Assembly (NCBI GenBank): GCA_012221805.1 | Contig: CP015195.1 | Location: 496,001-560,000 of the forward strand | Reading direction: 5' to 3' | Source of the DNA: Pasteurellaceae bacterium RH1A | GTDB taxonomy: Bacteria > Pseudomonadota > Gammaproteobacteria > Enterobacterales > Pasteurellaceae | DNA length: 64,000 nucleotides | Part shown: piece by piece, positions 35,668 through 45,551 of the stretch | Numbering within the stretch: the stretch's first letter is position 1 | Layout of the letters: each line of letters opens with the position of its first letter | Translations under genes and position numbers: made by a program | Notes under the pieces: generated by a model | Databases searched by the model: none | Told to the model about the DNA's origin: nothing | Seen by the model: the letters and a program-made list of their open reading frames with translations, nothing else

Positions 35668-37239
35668 TTGAGTAAGAAACTTTTAAAATCAGGGATCTTA
35701 GTCAGTGGCCTGACCCTGGTTTCTCGTATTTTAGGCCTGGTGCGGGATGTGGTGGTGGCCACGCTCTTGGGCACCAGCTTTGCCGCCGATGTCTTTTTAT
35801 TTGCCAACCGCATTCCCAACTTCCTCCGCCGCCTCTTTGCCGAAGGGGCCTTTTCCAAGGCCTTTGTGCCGGTCTTGGCCGAATACAATGCCGATAACGA
35901 CCTCAACAAGACCCGGGAATTTATCGCCAAGGTATCCGGCACCCTGGGCGGTTTAGTGACCATCGTCACCCTGATTGGGGTAGTCGGTTCGCCCATTGTG
36001 GCCGCCCTCTTTGGCACGGGTTGGTTTGTGGACTGGCTCAAGGACGGCCCCGATGCCCAGAAGTTTGAACAGGCCTCCTTCCTGCTTAAAATTACCTTCC
36101 CCTACCTATGGTTTATCACCTTTGTGGCCCTGGCTGGGGCAGTGCTTAATACCATTGGTAAATTCGGGGTCATGGCCTTTTCGCCTGTGCTACTCAATGT
36201 CGCCATCATTGCCGTGGCCATTTGGGGCTCTCCCTATGTGTCCTCGCCGGATGTGGCCCTAGCGGCGGGTGTTTTCTTGGGCGGCCTGCTTCAGTTCCTC
36301 TTCCAAATTCCCTTTATGAAGAAAGAGGGGTTGCTGGTTAAGCCTCAATGGGCCTGGCGGGATGAGGGGGTAGCCAAGGTACGGAAACTCATGATCCCGG
36401 CCCTTTTTGGTGTGTCAGTCACCCAGCTCAACCTGCTGATTAACCAGATTATTGCCTCTTTCCTGGTCACAGGCTCCATCAGCTGGCTCTACTATGCCGA
36501 CCGCCTGATTGAATTCCCCCTCGGCCTCTTTGGCATTGCCATTTCAACCGTGGTGCTGCCAAGTTTGGCCCGTATTGCCAAACAGAAGGATTTAGACGAT
36601 CTAGCCCGAGCCAACCACTTCCGCCAAACCATGGACTGGGGCGTACGCATGGTGCTACTCCTAGGCATTCCAGCCATGGTGGGCATTGCCGTGCTGGCCG
36701 AACCCCTGGTCATGACCATGTTTATGCGGGGCAAATTCCAGCTGACCGATGTGGTGGCCTCGGCCCAGGCCCTCTTTATTATGTGTTTTGGCCTCAATTC
36801 CTATATGTTGATTAGCATTTTGGCCAACGGCTTCTATGCCCGCCAAAACACCAAAACCCCGGTCAAGATCGGGATTATCGCCACCATCAGCAATATCTGC
36901 TTTGGGGTGCTGGCTATCCCCTTTGGCTATTTGGGCCTGGCCATGGCCTCAGCCCTGTCAGCCCTGGTCAATGCCAGCCTGCTCTACCGCCAGTTGGCCA
37001 AGGAGCAGGTTTATGTGGTGACTAGCAAAACGGCCATTTTCGTCCTCAAACTCCTGATTGCCGCCTGCCTTATGGGGGCCCTGGTGTCTTATTTCTCGCC
37101 TGATTTGGCAGGCTGGGCCAGCTTGAGCCTGTGGGGCAAGATCCACTGGCTGATCTGGTTAATTGTGGTGGCAGCTGTTTCCTATTTTGGTTCGCTGGCC
37201 GCCCTTGGTATTCGCAAAAGAGATTTTAGTGCAGCATGA
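35668..37239 (+). CDS. murJ: Lipid II flippase MurJ
   Basis: A 523-residue inner-membrane protein with about fourteen helices that flips lipid II to the periplasm. It begins LLKSGILVSGLTLVSRILGLVRDVVVATLLG and has the family blocks FLFANRIPNFLRRLFAEGAFSKAFVPV and WLYYADRLIEFPLGLFGIAISTVVLPSL. The start codon is TTG with GAGG 7 bp upstream. Its stop overlaps the hemG start by 4 bases. The gene is divergent from rpsT, as in other Pasteurellaceae. Confidence 0.95.
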   Translation: MSKKLLKSGILVSGLTLVSRILGLVRDVVVATLLGTSFAADVFLFANRIPNFLRRLFAEGAFSKAFVPVLAEYNADNDLNKTREFIAKVSGTLGGLVTIVTLIGVVGSPIVAALFGTGWFVDWLKDGPDAQKFEQASFLLKITFPYLWFITFVALAGAVLNTIGKFGVMAFSPVLLNVAIIAVAIWGSPYVSSPDVALAAGVFLGGLLQFLFQIPFMKKEGLLVKPQWAWRDEGVAKVRKLMIPALFGVSVTQLNLLINQIIASFLVTGSISWLYYADRLIEFPLGLFGIAISTVVLPSLARIAKQKDLDDLARANHFRQTMDWGVRMVLLLGIPAMVGIAVLAEPLVMTMFMRGKFQLTDVVASAQALFIMCFGLNSYMLISILANGFYARQNTKTPVKIGIIATISNICFGVLAIPFGYLGLAMASALSALVNASLLYRQLAKEQVYVVTSKTAIFVLKLLIAACLMGALVSYFSPDLAGWASLSLWGKIHWLIWLIVVAAVSYFGSLAALGIRKRDFSAA

Positions 37240-37781
37240 AAACCCTGATTTTATACCTCAGCCGTGATGGGCAAACGGCCAAGATTGCCCAGCGTTTAAG
37301 CCAGCAGATTGACCATGAAACCGAAGTATTATCGCTGCGGGAACAAGCGGTTGATTTTGGCCAAAAACTTGCAAGTGCCGATCAGATTGTGATCGGGGCT
37401 TCCATCCGCTATGGCCATTTCGACCCTATTTTAGAGGCCTTTATCAAGCAATATCACGAAGTCTTAAACAGCAAGCCCTCGGCCTTTTTTAGCGTTAATC
37501 TCACCGCCCGCAAGGCCAACCGCAACACGCCTCAAACCAATGTTTACACCCGTAAACTTCTGGCTCGGATTGCCTGGAAGCCCGATTTAGTGGAAGTGAT
37601 AGCAGGGGCCCTTTTCTACCCCCGCTACAGCTTCTTTGACCGCTTTATGATCCGCTTTATTATGAAGATTACCGGCGGGGAAACAGATACCAGCAAGGAA
37701 GTGGAATATACCGATTGGGAACAAGTGGCCCGGTTTGCCACCCGTTTAAATGATCTTAGGCCAAATGATCTTGCTGATTAA
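37236..37781 (+). CDS. hemG: Menaquinone-dependent protoporphyrinogen oxidase HemG
   Basis: A 181-residue flavodoxin-fold protein that oxidises protoporphyrinogen IX and passes electrons to quinone, at the membrane. The FMN loop is LYLSRDGQTAKIA; ASIRYGHFDPILEAF and the inserted segment KLLARIAWKPDLVEVIAGALFYPRYSFFDRFMIRFIMK are typical of HemG. It overlaps murJ by 4 bp and is probably coupled to it. Its 3' end overlaps the convergent phosphatase gene by 26 bp. An exact uptake core lies within (37343-37351). Confidence 0.92.
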   Translation: MKTLILYLSRDGQTAKIAQRLSQQIDHETEVLSLREQAVDFGQKLASADQIVIGASIRYGHFDPILEAFIKQYHEVLNSKPSAFFSVNLTARKANRNTPQTNVYTRKLLARIAWKPDLVEVIAGALFYPRYSFFDRFMIRFIMKITGGETDTSKEVEYTDWEQVARFATRLNDLRPNDLAD

Positions 37782-38385
37782 AGGCCACCAGCTCAATTTT
37801 CCCCGCCTCAACCCGAGCTACATTGATGGCCGTGTTGGCCACAAAGGCATGGCGTTCAGGATCCCGAAAATCCTGCCAAGGCAGGCCTTTCAGCACGGCT
37901 GTCAGCAGGGTTAAGGTCATGCCATGGGAAACAATCAAAATATTGGCATTTTCTTGGTGTTGATGAAGGCGGATAATTTCCTCCAAGGCCTTGGTCGCCT
38001 GTTTGTAGAGATCTTCCACCCGCTGGCCCTGGCTGGCCTTGGCCTCATAAAGGGCAGGTTGGGTTTTGAACAAAATGTATTCAGGGTGATCCACCAAATC
38101 AACTGACTTCTTGCCCTCCCACAGGCCAAAGTGAAATTCGTTCAGGCCCTTGTGGTGAAAATGGGGAATATCTCGCCCGCCAATAATGTAGTTAGCCGTG
38201 TCCTGGGCCCGCTTCATGAGGCTGGAATAGCAGGCCACAAAAGGAATATCGGCCAGGGCCTGGCCTGTGCGTTTAGCACCCTCGATCCCTTCTTCCACCA
38301 AGGGCGAATCGCCCGTGCCCTGTAGCCGGCCTTCCAAGTTCCATTCTGTACGGCCGTGACGAATTAAATAAAGCTGCAATGCCAT
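37756..38385 (-). CDS. Histidine phosphatase family protein (GpmB-like)
   Basis: A 209-residue protein of the phosphoglycerate mutase-like superfamily. The phosphorylated His lies in LYLIRHGRTEWNLEGRLQG, the second His in ILIVSHGMTLTLL, and the glutamate region in LNEFHFGLWEGKK. Substrate is unknown: some members are cofactor-dependent mutases, but this lineage is more often a broad phosphatase. It is convergent with hemG. Confidence 0.85.
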   Translation of the reverse strand: MALQLYLIRHGRTEWNLEGRLQGTGDSPLVEEGIEGAKRTGQALADIPFVACYSSLMKRAQDTANYIIGGRDIPHFHHKGLNEFHFGLWEGKKSVDLVDHPEYILFKTQPALYEAKASQGQRVEDLYKQATKALEEIIRLHQHQENANILIVSHGMTLTLLTAVLKGLPWQDFRDPERHAFVANTAINVARVEAGKIELVAFNQQDHLA

Positions 38386-38433
38386 GGTATTTTCCTGTTA
38401 AAATGATTGAAACTTCCCTGATTATAGCAAAAT

Positions 38434-39063
38434 ATGAACCAAACTTTTACGATCTGCTTTCAGCACCCTGATTTTATCATCCTCAACAAGCCTGCGGGCC
38501 TCAGTGTGCATAAGGACGATCAAGATCAAGGCCTGACCCAGCTTGTCGCCCAAGCGCTAGGCCGAGAACAGGTCTGGTTGGTTCACCGTTTGGACAAGGT
38601 AACTTCTGGCCTGCTGATTTTGGCCCTCAACCAAGAGGCTGCTCGTACTTTTTGTTGCTTATTTGAAAGCCATCAGATCCAAAAAACCTATCTGGCCCTG
38701 TCCGACAGCAAGCCCAAGAAGAAACAGGGCAAGATTGTGGGCGATATGAAAAAGGCCCGCAACGGGGCCTGGAAGCTTTGTCACAGCCAAGAAAACCCGG
38801 CCATCACCCGCTTTTGCTCCCAGTCCCTTGCCCCCAACCTCCGCCTCTTTGAACTTAAGCCCCAAACAGGCAAAACCCACCAACTGAGAGTAGCCATGAA
38901 AAGCCTAGGCAGCCCCATTTTGGGTGATAACTTATACGGTGGAAAAAAAGCCGACAGGGTCTATTTACACGCCTATCGGCTGGAATTTGTCTATCAGGGC
39001 CAAGCCATCAGGGTAGAGGCCTGGCCTGAAGCAGGGGAATATTGGCCGCCACAAGCGGGGTGA
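38434..39063 (+). CDS. RluA-family pseudouridine synthase
   Basis: A 209-residue synthase. The catalytic Asp lies in VHRLDKVTSGLLILA, the N-terminal motif is FIILNKPAGLSVHKDD, and the C-terminal one is LKPQTGKTHQLRVAMKSLGSPILGDNLYGG. Members of this small subfamily (similar to H. influenzae HI0042, from memory) act on an RNA target that I cannot name. It lacks an S4 domain. Its stop lies inside a pair of inverted uptake signals. Confidence 0.88.
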   Translation: MNQTFTICFQHPDFIILNKPAGLSVHKDDQDQGLTQLVAQALGREQVWLVHRLDKVTSGLLILALNQEAARTFCCLFESHQIQKTYLALSDSKPKKKQGKIVGDMKKARNGAWKLCHSQENPAITRFCSQSLAPNLRLFELKPQTGKTHQLRVAMKSLGSPILGDNLYGGKKADRVYLHAYRLEFVYQGQAIRVEAWPEAGEYWPPQAG

Positions 39064-39097
39064 TTTTGCAAAAAAACTGCAAATTTTGGCCGCTTGT
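39051..39097 (+). terminator. Inverted uptake-signal pair after the RluA-family gene
   Basis: ACAAGCGGGG, a T/A-rich stretch and TTGCAAAAAA are followed by GCAAATTTT and GGCCGCTTGT in the opposite sense, forming a long stem. It overlaps the stop codon and lies in the convergent space before serA. Confidence 0.55.
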
Positions 39098-39108
39098 TGG
39101 TTTATCAA

Positions 39109-39183
39109 GATAGCGCCAGCCTCCAGGCTGGTGCTGATAAGTCCTTGATAGATAGGGCACCAGCCTGGAGGCTGGCGCCATCA
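39109..39183. repeat. REPIN-like double palindrome, copy 6
   Basis: The arms GCGCCAGCCTCCAGGCTGG and CCAGCCTGGAGGCTGGCGC are perfectly matched. It lies between two convergent genes, the only such case among the nine copies. Confidence 0.9.
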
Positions 39184-39199
39184 TAGGTAAGAAGAGAAA

Positions 39200-40432
39200 C
39201 TAATAAAGCACCCTTGCCCGAATGGTGCCATCAATGGCTTTGAGGCGTTCCAAGGCTTCCTTGGTGCTTTCGGCTTCCACATCAATCACCACATAACCAA
39301 TGGCTGAATCGGTTTGTAGGAACTGGGCGGCGATATTGACATCGGCATCCACAAAGACCTGGTTGATCTTGTTAAGGATACCTGGCTTGTTGTGGTGGAT
39401 GTGCAGCAAGCGTTTGGTGTGGGTGTGGATTGGCAGGGACACTTCTGGGAAATTGACCGCAGACAGGGTGGAACCGTTGTCAGAATATTTGACAAATTTT
39501 TGGGCCACTTCCGTGCCGATATTGGCCTGAGCTTCAGAGGTTGAGCCGCCGATATGCGGGGTCAAAATCACATTGTCGAACTTGCAGAGCGGGGAAACAA
39601 AAGGCTCGTCAATGGAGGCAGGTTCCACAGGGAAAACGTCCACCGCCGCGCCACGCAAGTTGCCTTGCTCAATGGCTTCGGCCAAGGCATCTAAATCCAT
39701 CACCGTGCCACGGGCGGCATTGATAACCACGGCCCCGTGCTTGATTTGGGCCAGGCGCTGGGCGCTCATTAGGTTCTTAGTGGAATCATTTTCAGGCACA
39801 TGCAGGGAAACGGCATCTGACAGGGCCAAAAGCTCGTCTAGGCTGCCAACCTGTTGGGCATTGCCCAGGGGCAGTTTGTTTTCGATGTCGTAGAAATAGA
39901 CATTCAGGCCGATGGATTCGGCCAAAATCCCCAGCTGCATCCCAATATGGCCGTAGCCGATAATGCCTAAATTCTTGCCCCGTACTTCGTTGGAACCGGC
40001 CGCAGACTTGTTCCACAAGCCACGGTGAACCTCCGCATTGGCCTTAGGTACTTGACGCATAAGCAGGATAATCTCGCCTAAAACCAATTCCGCAACCGAG
40101 CGGGTGTTGGAGAAAGGTGCGTTAAAGACAGGGATACCCCGGCGTTTGGCGGCCTCTAAATCCACCTGGTTGGTGCCGATGCAGAAGCAGCCTATGGCGA
40201 TAAGTTTTTGGGCGTGAGCCAGGACTTCTTCGGTTAAGAAGGTGCGGGAGCGAATGCCGATAAAATGGGCATCCTTGATGGCATCCAACAAGGCCTGGCC
40301 ATCCAAGGCCCCCTTGTGGAATTCGATGTTGGTGTAGCCCGCAGCCTTGAGCACATCAATGGCATTTTGGTGTACGCCTTCAACAAGAAGGAATTTGATT
40401 TTAGATTTATCTAATGAAACTTTATTGGTCAT
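39200..40432 (-). CDS. serA: D-3-phosphoglycerate dehydrogenase
   Basis: A 410-residue NAD-dependent enzyme for the first step of serine synthesis. The nucleotide fold has LGIIGYGHIGMQLGILAES, the catalytic Arg is in VVINAARGTVMD, and the catalytic His in ILTPHIGGST. The last 80 residues are an ACT domain (HIHHNKPGILNKINQVFVD) that in E. coli binds serine for feedback inhibition. It follows rpiA on the same strand, an arrangement seen in other gammaproteobacteria, with a REPIN-like palindrome between. Confidence 0.96.
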   Translation of the reverse strand: MTNKVSLDKSKIKFLLVEGVHQNAIDVLKAAGYTNIEFHKGALDGQALLDAIKDAHFIGIRSRTFLTEEVLAHAQKLIAIGCFCIGTNQVDLEAAKRRGIPVFNAPFSNTRSVAELVLGEIILLMRQVPKANAEVHRGLWNKSAAGSNEVRGKNLGIIGYGHIGMQLGILAESIGLNVYFYDIENKLPLGNAQQVGSLDELLALSDAVSLHVPENDSTKNLMSAQRLAQIKHGAVVINAARGTVMDLDALAEAIEQGNLRGAAVDVFPVEPASIDEPFVSPLCKFDNVILTPHIGGSTSEAQANIGTEVAQKFVKYSDNGSTLSAVNFPEVSLPIHTHTKRLLHIHHNKPGILNKINQVFVDADVNIAAQFLQTDSAIGYVVIDVEAESTKEALERLKAIDGTIRARVLY

Positions 40433-40472
40433 AGGGTTTCCTGTATTTGTGTTTTTTATGATGAATGCTAAG

Positions 40473-40546
40473 GATAGCGCCAGCCTCCAGGCTGGTGCTG
40501 ATAACTCATTGATATATAAGGCACCAGCCTGGAGGCTGGCGCCATC
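40473..40546. repeat. REPIN-like double palindrome, copy 7
   Basis: The arms GCGCCAGCCTCCAGGCTGG and CCAGCCTGGAGGCTGGCGC are perfectly matched. It lies between rpiA and serA. Confidence 0.9.
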
Positions 40547-40562
40547 AATGTGTTAAAAGAGA

Positions 40563-41222
40563 TTACTCAATAATCTTCGCCCCATCTGGCGTACCCACGA
40601 TGGTGACATTGGCAAAACGCTGGGCGAAGATGCCGTTGGTGACCACGCCTGCAATATTGTTGATTTTTTGCTCTATAACAAGCGGTTCAACAATCTTAAA
40701 ATTATACACATCTAAGATAACATTGCCGTTGTCGGTCACCACACCCTCACGGTATTCAGGCGAGCCGCCCAGGGCCACCAGCTGGCGGGCAACGTAGGAG
40801 CGAGCCATTGGGATCACTTCCACAGGCAGGGCGAAAGTAGAGCCTAACACATCCACCTGCTTGGAGGAATCCACAATGCAGATGAATTTTTTTGCCAGTG
40901 AACTCACAATTTTTTCACGGGTCAGCGCTGCACCGCCACCCTTGATCATATAGCCTTGCGGGGTGATTTCATCTGCCCCGTCAATATAAACGCCCAACTG
41001 GCTAACCTGGTTGGCGTCAAAGACCTCAATACCCAAATCACGCAGGCGGCGTTCAGACTCTTTAGAGGCAGCAACCGCCCCCTTAATTTTATCAGCCATG
41101 CTGCCCAGTTCTTCAATAAAGCAGTTCACGGTGGAGCCACTGCCCACGCCGACAATGCTGTCTTCTTCCACATATTTTAGGGCAGCCTTGGCCGCTAGTC
41201 TTTTCATTTCGAGTTGATCCAT
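40563..41222 (-). CDS. rpiA: Ribose-5-phosphate isomerase A
   Basis: A 219-residue enzyme that interconverts ribose 5-phosphate and ribulose 5-phosphate. It has [16 protein letters not shown], the DGADEI block with catalytic Asps, and [13 protein letters not shown] with the catalytic base region. Length equals E. coli RpiA (219). A perfect LacI/PurR-type palindrome lies 17 bp upstream of its start. An exact uptake core lies within (40678-40686). Confidence 0.97.
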   Translation of the reverse strand: MDQLEMKRLAAKAALKYVEEDSIVGVGSGSTVNCFIEELGSMADKIKGAVAASKESERRLRDLGIEVFDANQVSQLGVYIDGADEITPQGYMIKGGGAALTREKIVSSLAKKFICIVDSSKQVDVLGSTFALPVEVIPMARSYVARQLVALGGSPEYREGVVTDNGNVILDVYNFKIVEPLVIEQKINNIAGVVTNGIFAQRFANVTIVGTPDGAKIIE

Positions 41223-41238
41223 TTTTCTTCCTTAGCTT

Positions 41239-41254
41239 AAGCAAACGTTTGCTT
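41239..41254 (-). promoter_or_regulatory. PurR-like operator upstream of rpiA-serA
   Basis: AAGCAAACGTTTGCTT is a perfect 16-bp palindrome and matches the PurR consensus ACGCAAACGTTTGCGT at 14 positions. Another LacI-family repressor is possible. Confidence 0.6.
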
Positions 41255-41303
41255 TGTCTATCTAAAAATAGACACTTTTTTAAAGTGTCCAATAATCTCT
41301 TAT

Positions 41304-41367
41304 GATAGCGCCAGCCTCTAGGCTGGTGCTTTGAGATATTGGCACCAGCCTGGAGGCTGGCGCCATC
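41304..41367. repeat. REPIN-like double palindrome, copy 8
   Basis: The arms GCGCCAGCCTCTAGGCTGG and CCAGCCTGGAGGCTGGCGC have one mismatch (T versus C). The spacer is the shortest of the set. It lies between glmM and rpiA. Confidence 0.85.
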
Positions 41368-41385
41368 GGCGCTTCTTCTTGAATG

Positions 41386-42720
41386 TTAATTGCGCTTAAC
41401 CGCCTCAACAATCTCTTCTGCCGCACTTTGGGCCAAGGCAGCATCTTCACACTCTACCATGACCCGAATAAGTGGCTCGGTGCCGGATTTACGCAGTAAA
41501 ATCCGGCCCTTGCCTGCCAAGCGTGCTTCTACGCTGGCCGCCAGTGCTTTGACTTCTTCGCTCTCAAGCGGATTGGCCCCGCCGGCAAAACGCACGTTAA
41601 GCAAGACCTGCGGGAAGAGGGTCACGGCCTTAGCCAACTCATGTAGGCTCAAGCCGGAATTGACCATAGCACTTAAAACCTCAAGCGAGGCCACGATGCC
41701 ATCGCCCGTGGTGTTTTTATCCAAAAGAATGATATGGCCAGAGTTTTCTGCACCCAACTTCCAGCCACGGGCTTTAAGCTGTTCTAGCACATAGCGGTCG
41801 CCCACATTGGCACGGGCAAAGGGAATGGCCAGCTCTTTGAGGGCCAGTTCCAAACGCATATTGCTCATCAGGGTGCCGACCACACCGCCCTTGAGTTTTC
41901 CTGCACGCAAGGCTTCACGGGCAATGATAAAGATAATTTGGTCGCCGTCCACCTTGTTGCCCAGGTGATCGACCATAATCAAACGGTCGCCATCGCCATC
42001 ATAGGCCAGGCCGACATTTGCCCCCACTTCGACAACCTTTTCCTGCAAGGCCTTGATGTCGGTTGCCCCCACGCCTGCGTTGATGTTAAGGCCGTTTGGC
42101 TTGGTGCCGATTTCAATCACCTCAGCCCCTAATTCCCGCATCACATTTGGTGCGATATGGTAGGTTGCCCCGTGGGCGCAATCGACTACGATTTTATAGC
42201 CTTCAAGGCTGAGTTCAGAAGGGAAGGTGCTTTTACAAAATTCGATATAACGGCCGGCAGCATCGTTAATCCGGCTGGCGATCCCAAGTTTAGCCGAATC
42301 CACGCAGTCCATAGGTTGATCCAGCATGGCCTCGATGGCCTCTTCCACTTCATCAGGCAATTTTTCGCCATTTGAGGAGAAGAACTTGATGCCGTTGTCA
42401 TCATAAGGGTTGTGGGAGGCGGAAATCACAATGCCGGCTTCAGCTCGGAAAGTGCGGGTTAAATAGGCAATAGCCGGGGTTGGCATGGGGCCTGTGAAGG
42501 CAACCGACAGGCCTGCGGCGGCCAAGCCTGCCTCAAGGGCAGACTCAAGCATATAGCCTGAAATCCGAGTGTCCTTACCAATTAAGACCTTTTGCGAACC
42601 TTGGGTTGCTAGCACCTTGCCTGCTGCCCAGCCCAATTTGAGGGCGAAATCTGGAGTAATTGGGTATTGACCCACCTTGCCACGCACACCATCGGTGCCG
42701 AAATATTTACGTTCTGCCAT
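41386..42720 (-). CDS. glmM: Phosphoglucosamine mutase
   Basis: A 444-residue phosphohexomutase that makes glucosamine 1-phosphate for UDP-GlcNAc, and so for peptidoglycan and LPS. The phosphoserine lies in [16 protein letters not shown], the metal ligands in [12 protein letters not shown], and the sugar-binding loop in [15 protein letters not shown]. The start is at 42720 ([17 protein letters not shown]); an in-frame ATG 99 bp earlier is unlikely. folP and ftsH, often upstream, are absent here. Confidence 0.95.
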   Translation of the reverse strand: MAERKYFGTDGVRGKVGQYPITPDFALKLGWAAGKVLATQGSQKVLIGKDTRISGYMLESALEAGLAAAGLSVAFTGPMPTPAIAYLTRTFRAEAGIVISASHNPYDDNGIKFFSSNGEKLPDEVEEAIEAMLDQPMDCVDSAKLGIASRINDAAGRYIEFCKSTFPSELSLEGYKIVVDCAHGATYHIAPNVMRELGAEVIEIGTKPNGLNINAGVGATDIKALQEKVVEVGANVGLAYDGDGDRLIMVDHLGNKVDGDQIIFIIAREALRAGKLKGGVVGTLMSNMRLELALKELAIPFARANVGDRYVLEQLKARGWKLGAENSGHIILLDKNTTGDGIVASLEVLSAMVNSGLSLHELAKAVTLFPQVLLNVRFAGGANPLESEEVKALAASVEARLAGKGRILLRKSGTEPLIRVMVECEDAALAQSAAEEIVEAVKRN

Positions 42721-42861
42721 ACTTTTAGCTCTAATTAAAAAAATTGTGCCTATTCTACCAAAAGCCAGCCAACAAATAACCCTCTTTTTCACTCTTTTTA
42801 AGGAGTTACAAGCGGGCAAAATCTGCCTAAAATGTGCAAATTTAAGCCATCAAGGAAGCCT

Positions 42862-43302
42862 ATGAACCCCATCCCAGCCCTTATCCAAGATTTCTTGCAT
42901 AAACATCATGTGGTCAGCCTGGCCACCTATGCCAACCATCAAGTTTGGGCAGCCAGTTGTTTTTATGTTTTTGATGAAGCCAATCAGCGCCTTTTAATCA
43001 TGACCGCCAAGAAAACCCTGCACGCCCAAAATATGCTAGCCAACCCCGAAATTGCCGGCACCATCGCAGGCCAGCCCAAAAAATTTGGCGAGATTGCGGG
43101 CCTGCAATTTTCCGCCCTGGCCGAATGTTTGGAAGAGCCAACAGCCCGCCAAGCCGCCCTTGACTTATACAGCGCCAAGCACCCCATTGCCAAACTGGCC
43201 AAGTTCGCCAGCACAGAAATTTGGGCCTTGCATTTAACCAAACTCAAGCACACCGAAAATAAAACCGTCTTTTCACAAAAAACCGTTTGGGAGCGGAGCT
43301 AG
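42862..43302 (+). CDS. yhbP: YhbP family (UPF0306) flavin-binding-fold protein
   Basis: A 146-residue protein with the split-barrel fold of pyridoxamine-phosphate-oxidase-like proteins. It begins MNPIPALIQDFLHKHHVVSLATYANHQVWAAS and continues with LIMTAKKTLHAQNMLANPEIAGTIAGQ. Function is unknown. The ATG at 42862 has AGGAAG upstream; an earlier in-frame ATG at 42832 gives an atypical extension. It lies between glmM (divergent) and rmuC. Confidence 0.85.
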   Translation: MNPIPALIQDFLHKHHVVSLATYANHQVWAASCFYVFDEANQRLLIMTAKKTLHAQNMLANPEIAGTIAGQPKKFGEIAGLQFSALAECLEEPTARQAALDLYSAKHPIAKLAKFASTEIWALHLTKLKHTENKTVFSQKTVWERS

Positions 43303-43368
43303 GGCTTCCAGAAAGCTCGAAATATAGTGTATAATCATACAGTTTATATTTAATGGAAGCCCAACCCT

Positions 43369-44969
43369 ATGGAACTAGCCCACTGGCCCTATGTTGCCCT
43401 GGCAGCGGCCCTGCTGCTGATTATCTACCTCTTTTTTGTTCAAGCCCGTTATCAGCGAGATGTGGCGGAATTAAGCCAAGATCTGGACAAATTGTCGCAA
43501 GATCAGGCCCGTTTAAGCCAGGCCCACCAAGAATTGACTGAGCAGAAAAACCAGCTCGATCGCTGGGCGGTGCAGCAGCAAACCCAAATGCAGGGGGCGC
43601 TGGAACGCTTGAGCGAGCGGGATAGCTACATTCAAAAATTAGAAGGCAAGGTGGAGGCGGCTGAAAAGCAAGAAGATGAGCTGGAAAGCTACATCAACCA
43701 ACTCAAGGAACGGGTGGGTTCGGCTCAGGCCAAAAGCGAGGGTTTGGAAGAGCAACTGGCCGACCGTCAGCATAATTTAGAGGGCTACAAGGCCGAGTGC
43801 CAAAGGCTGACCCAGCACTTGCAGGCCAGCCAGCAGGAACTAGCGGAACTCAAAACCAGCCTGAGCGAGAAACAGGCCAATTTTGAGGAGCAGCAACGCA
43901 ATTTTCTGGCGGTGAAGCAGCAATTAAATGCCGACTTCCAGCACCTGGCCCAGCAGATTTTGGACGAAAAAAGCAAGACCTTTGCCCAGGCAAATCAAAC
44001 CAATTTGGATCTCCTGCTCAAGCCCTTTAAGGAGCAGATTGAAGGTTTTCAAAAGCGGGTCAATGAGGTGCATTCCGAGGCCCTTAAGGGCAATGCCAAT
44101 TTGGAGGCTGAAATCAAGCGGGTCTTGGAAGTTGGCCTGTCTATGTCCCAGGAGGCCAATAATTTAACCACCGCCCTCAAGGGCAACAATAAACTGGCCG
44201 GCAACTGGGGGAAATTCAGCTTGAAAGCGCCCTCCAGTCAGCAGGGCTTTTGGCCAATGAGCATTACTTGGCCCAAGAAAGTTACCGTGATAATGAAGGC
44301 AAGCGTTTTGCCCCCGACTTTGTGGTGAAATTGCCAGATGATAAGCACTTGGTGCTAGACAGCAAGGTCTCGCTTTTGGCCTATGAACAAGCGGTGCGGG
44401 CTGAGGAAAATCTTGCAATTAAGCAGGCCTTAGACGAGCATTGCCGTTCTCTCAAGGCCCATATTGACGGCCTTTCCAAGAAAAACTACAGCAATCTTTT
44501 GGGCATCAAAAGCCCTGATTTTGTGCTCATGTTTGTGCCGGTGGAGCCAGCCTATATTGAGGCCATGAAGCACGACCCAAGCCTCTTTAACTACGGCTAT
44601 GAACGCAATGTGATTTTGGTTTCCTACACCACCCTTATGCCTATTTTACGCACGGTGGCCAACCTCTGGCGGATTGAGCGGGGCAACAAGGAGGCGCGGG
44701 AAATCAGCGAACGGGCGGGCGATATCTACAACCAGGTCTGCACCGTGGCCGAGCGGCTTAATAATCTAGGCAAGAGCCTAGGGACGCTTAACAACCACTA
44801 CAACCAAACTGTTACCTCGCTGGTGGGCAAGCAGGGCTTGGTGGGCAAGGTGGAGCGCTTCCAAAAACTCTCGGCCAAGGCCCAGCAAACCAGCCCGCAG
44901 GTAGAGTTGATCGAAGGCGAAGTGGACAGGCTCAAGCTAGAACTTTTGGTTGAAAAGGCAGGCGACTAA
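43369..44969 (+). pseudogene. rmuC: DNA recombination protein RmuC, interrupted by a frameshift
   Basis: The first part (43369-44328) encodes a membrane anchor (YVALAAALLLIIYLFF), a long coiled coil to about residue 190 and the start of the RmuC nuclease-like domain, then runs into an unrelated frame after LAGNWG. The second part resumes the correct frame at LANEHYLAQESYRDNEGKRF and continues through SKVSLLAYEQAVRAEENLA to 44969. Adding one G to the run GGGGG at 44207-44211 gives NWGEIQLESALQSAGLLANEHY, the expected family sequence, about 533 residues in all. RmuC limits inversion rearrangements between short repeats. An exact uptake core lies within (44387-44395). The stop overlaps pabA. Confidence 0.88.
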
Positions 44970-45529
44970 TGGTCTTAATTATTGATAATCACGACTCTTT
45001 CACCTTTAACCTGGTCGATCTCTTCCGCAAGATTGGGGTGCAGCCGACTGTGGTGGATGTGGATGATTTGGATTTAGATGAAGTGGAAGCCTTCAGCCAT
45101 ATCCTGATTTCTCCTGGCCCTGATGTGCCTCGAGCCTATCCGCAACTTTTTGCTATGTTAGAGCGTTACCACACCCGCAAATCCATCTTGGGCGTTTGCC
45201 TGGGTCACCAAACCCTGTGCGAATTTTTTGGCGGAGCGCTTTATAACCTCAACCAAGTCCGCCACGGTAAGCAGGGAAACTTGGTTCAACTTGCTCCCAA
45301 CCCACTTTTCCAAGGCCTACCAGAAGATTTTAAGATCGGCCTTTACCACTCCTGGGCCATTTTGCAAAAATCGCTTCAAAACACCCCGCTTGTCGCCACC
45401 AGTGTCTGCGATGAGGGCGTCTTGATGGCGGTGAAGCATAAAAGCCTGCCCCTTTACGGGGTGCAGTTCCACCCTGAGTCTTTTATTAGTGAGTTTGGGG
45501 AGGCTATCTTGAAAAACTGGCTTGGGTAA
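44969..45529 (+). CDS. pabA: Glutamine amidotransferase, PabA/TrpG type
   Basis: A 186-residue class I glutamine amidotransferase that supplies ammonia to a chorismate-using enzyme. The catalytic Cys lies in LGVCLGHQTLCEFFGG and the His/Glu pair in GVQFHPESFISEFG; the N-terminus is LIIDNHDSFTFNLV. It is probably the subunit of aminodeoxychorismate synthase for folate, although anthranilate synthase (TrpG) cannot be excluded. Neither pabB nor trpE adjoins. It overlaps the rmuC stop by one base. Confidence 0.82.
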   Translation: MVLIIDNHDSFTFNLVDLFRKIGVQPTVVDVDDLDLDEVEAFSHILISPGPDVPRAYPQLFAMLERYHTRKSILGVCLGHQTLCEFFGGALYNLNQVRHGKQGNLVQLAPNPLFQGLPEDFKIGLYHSWAILQKSLQNTPLVATSVCDEGVLMAVKHKSLPLYGVQFHPESFISEFGEAILKNWLG

Positions 45530-45551
45530 GCGCTTGAAAAACCAGATTTTT

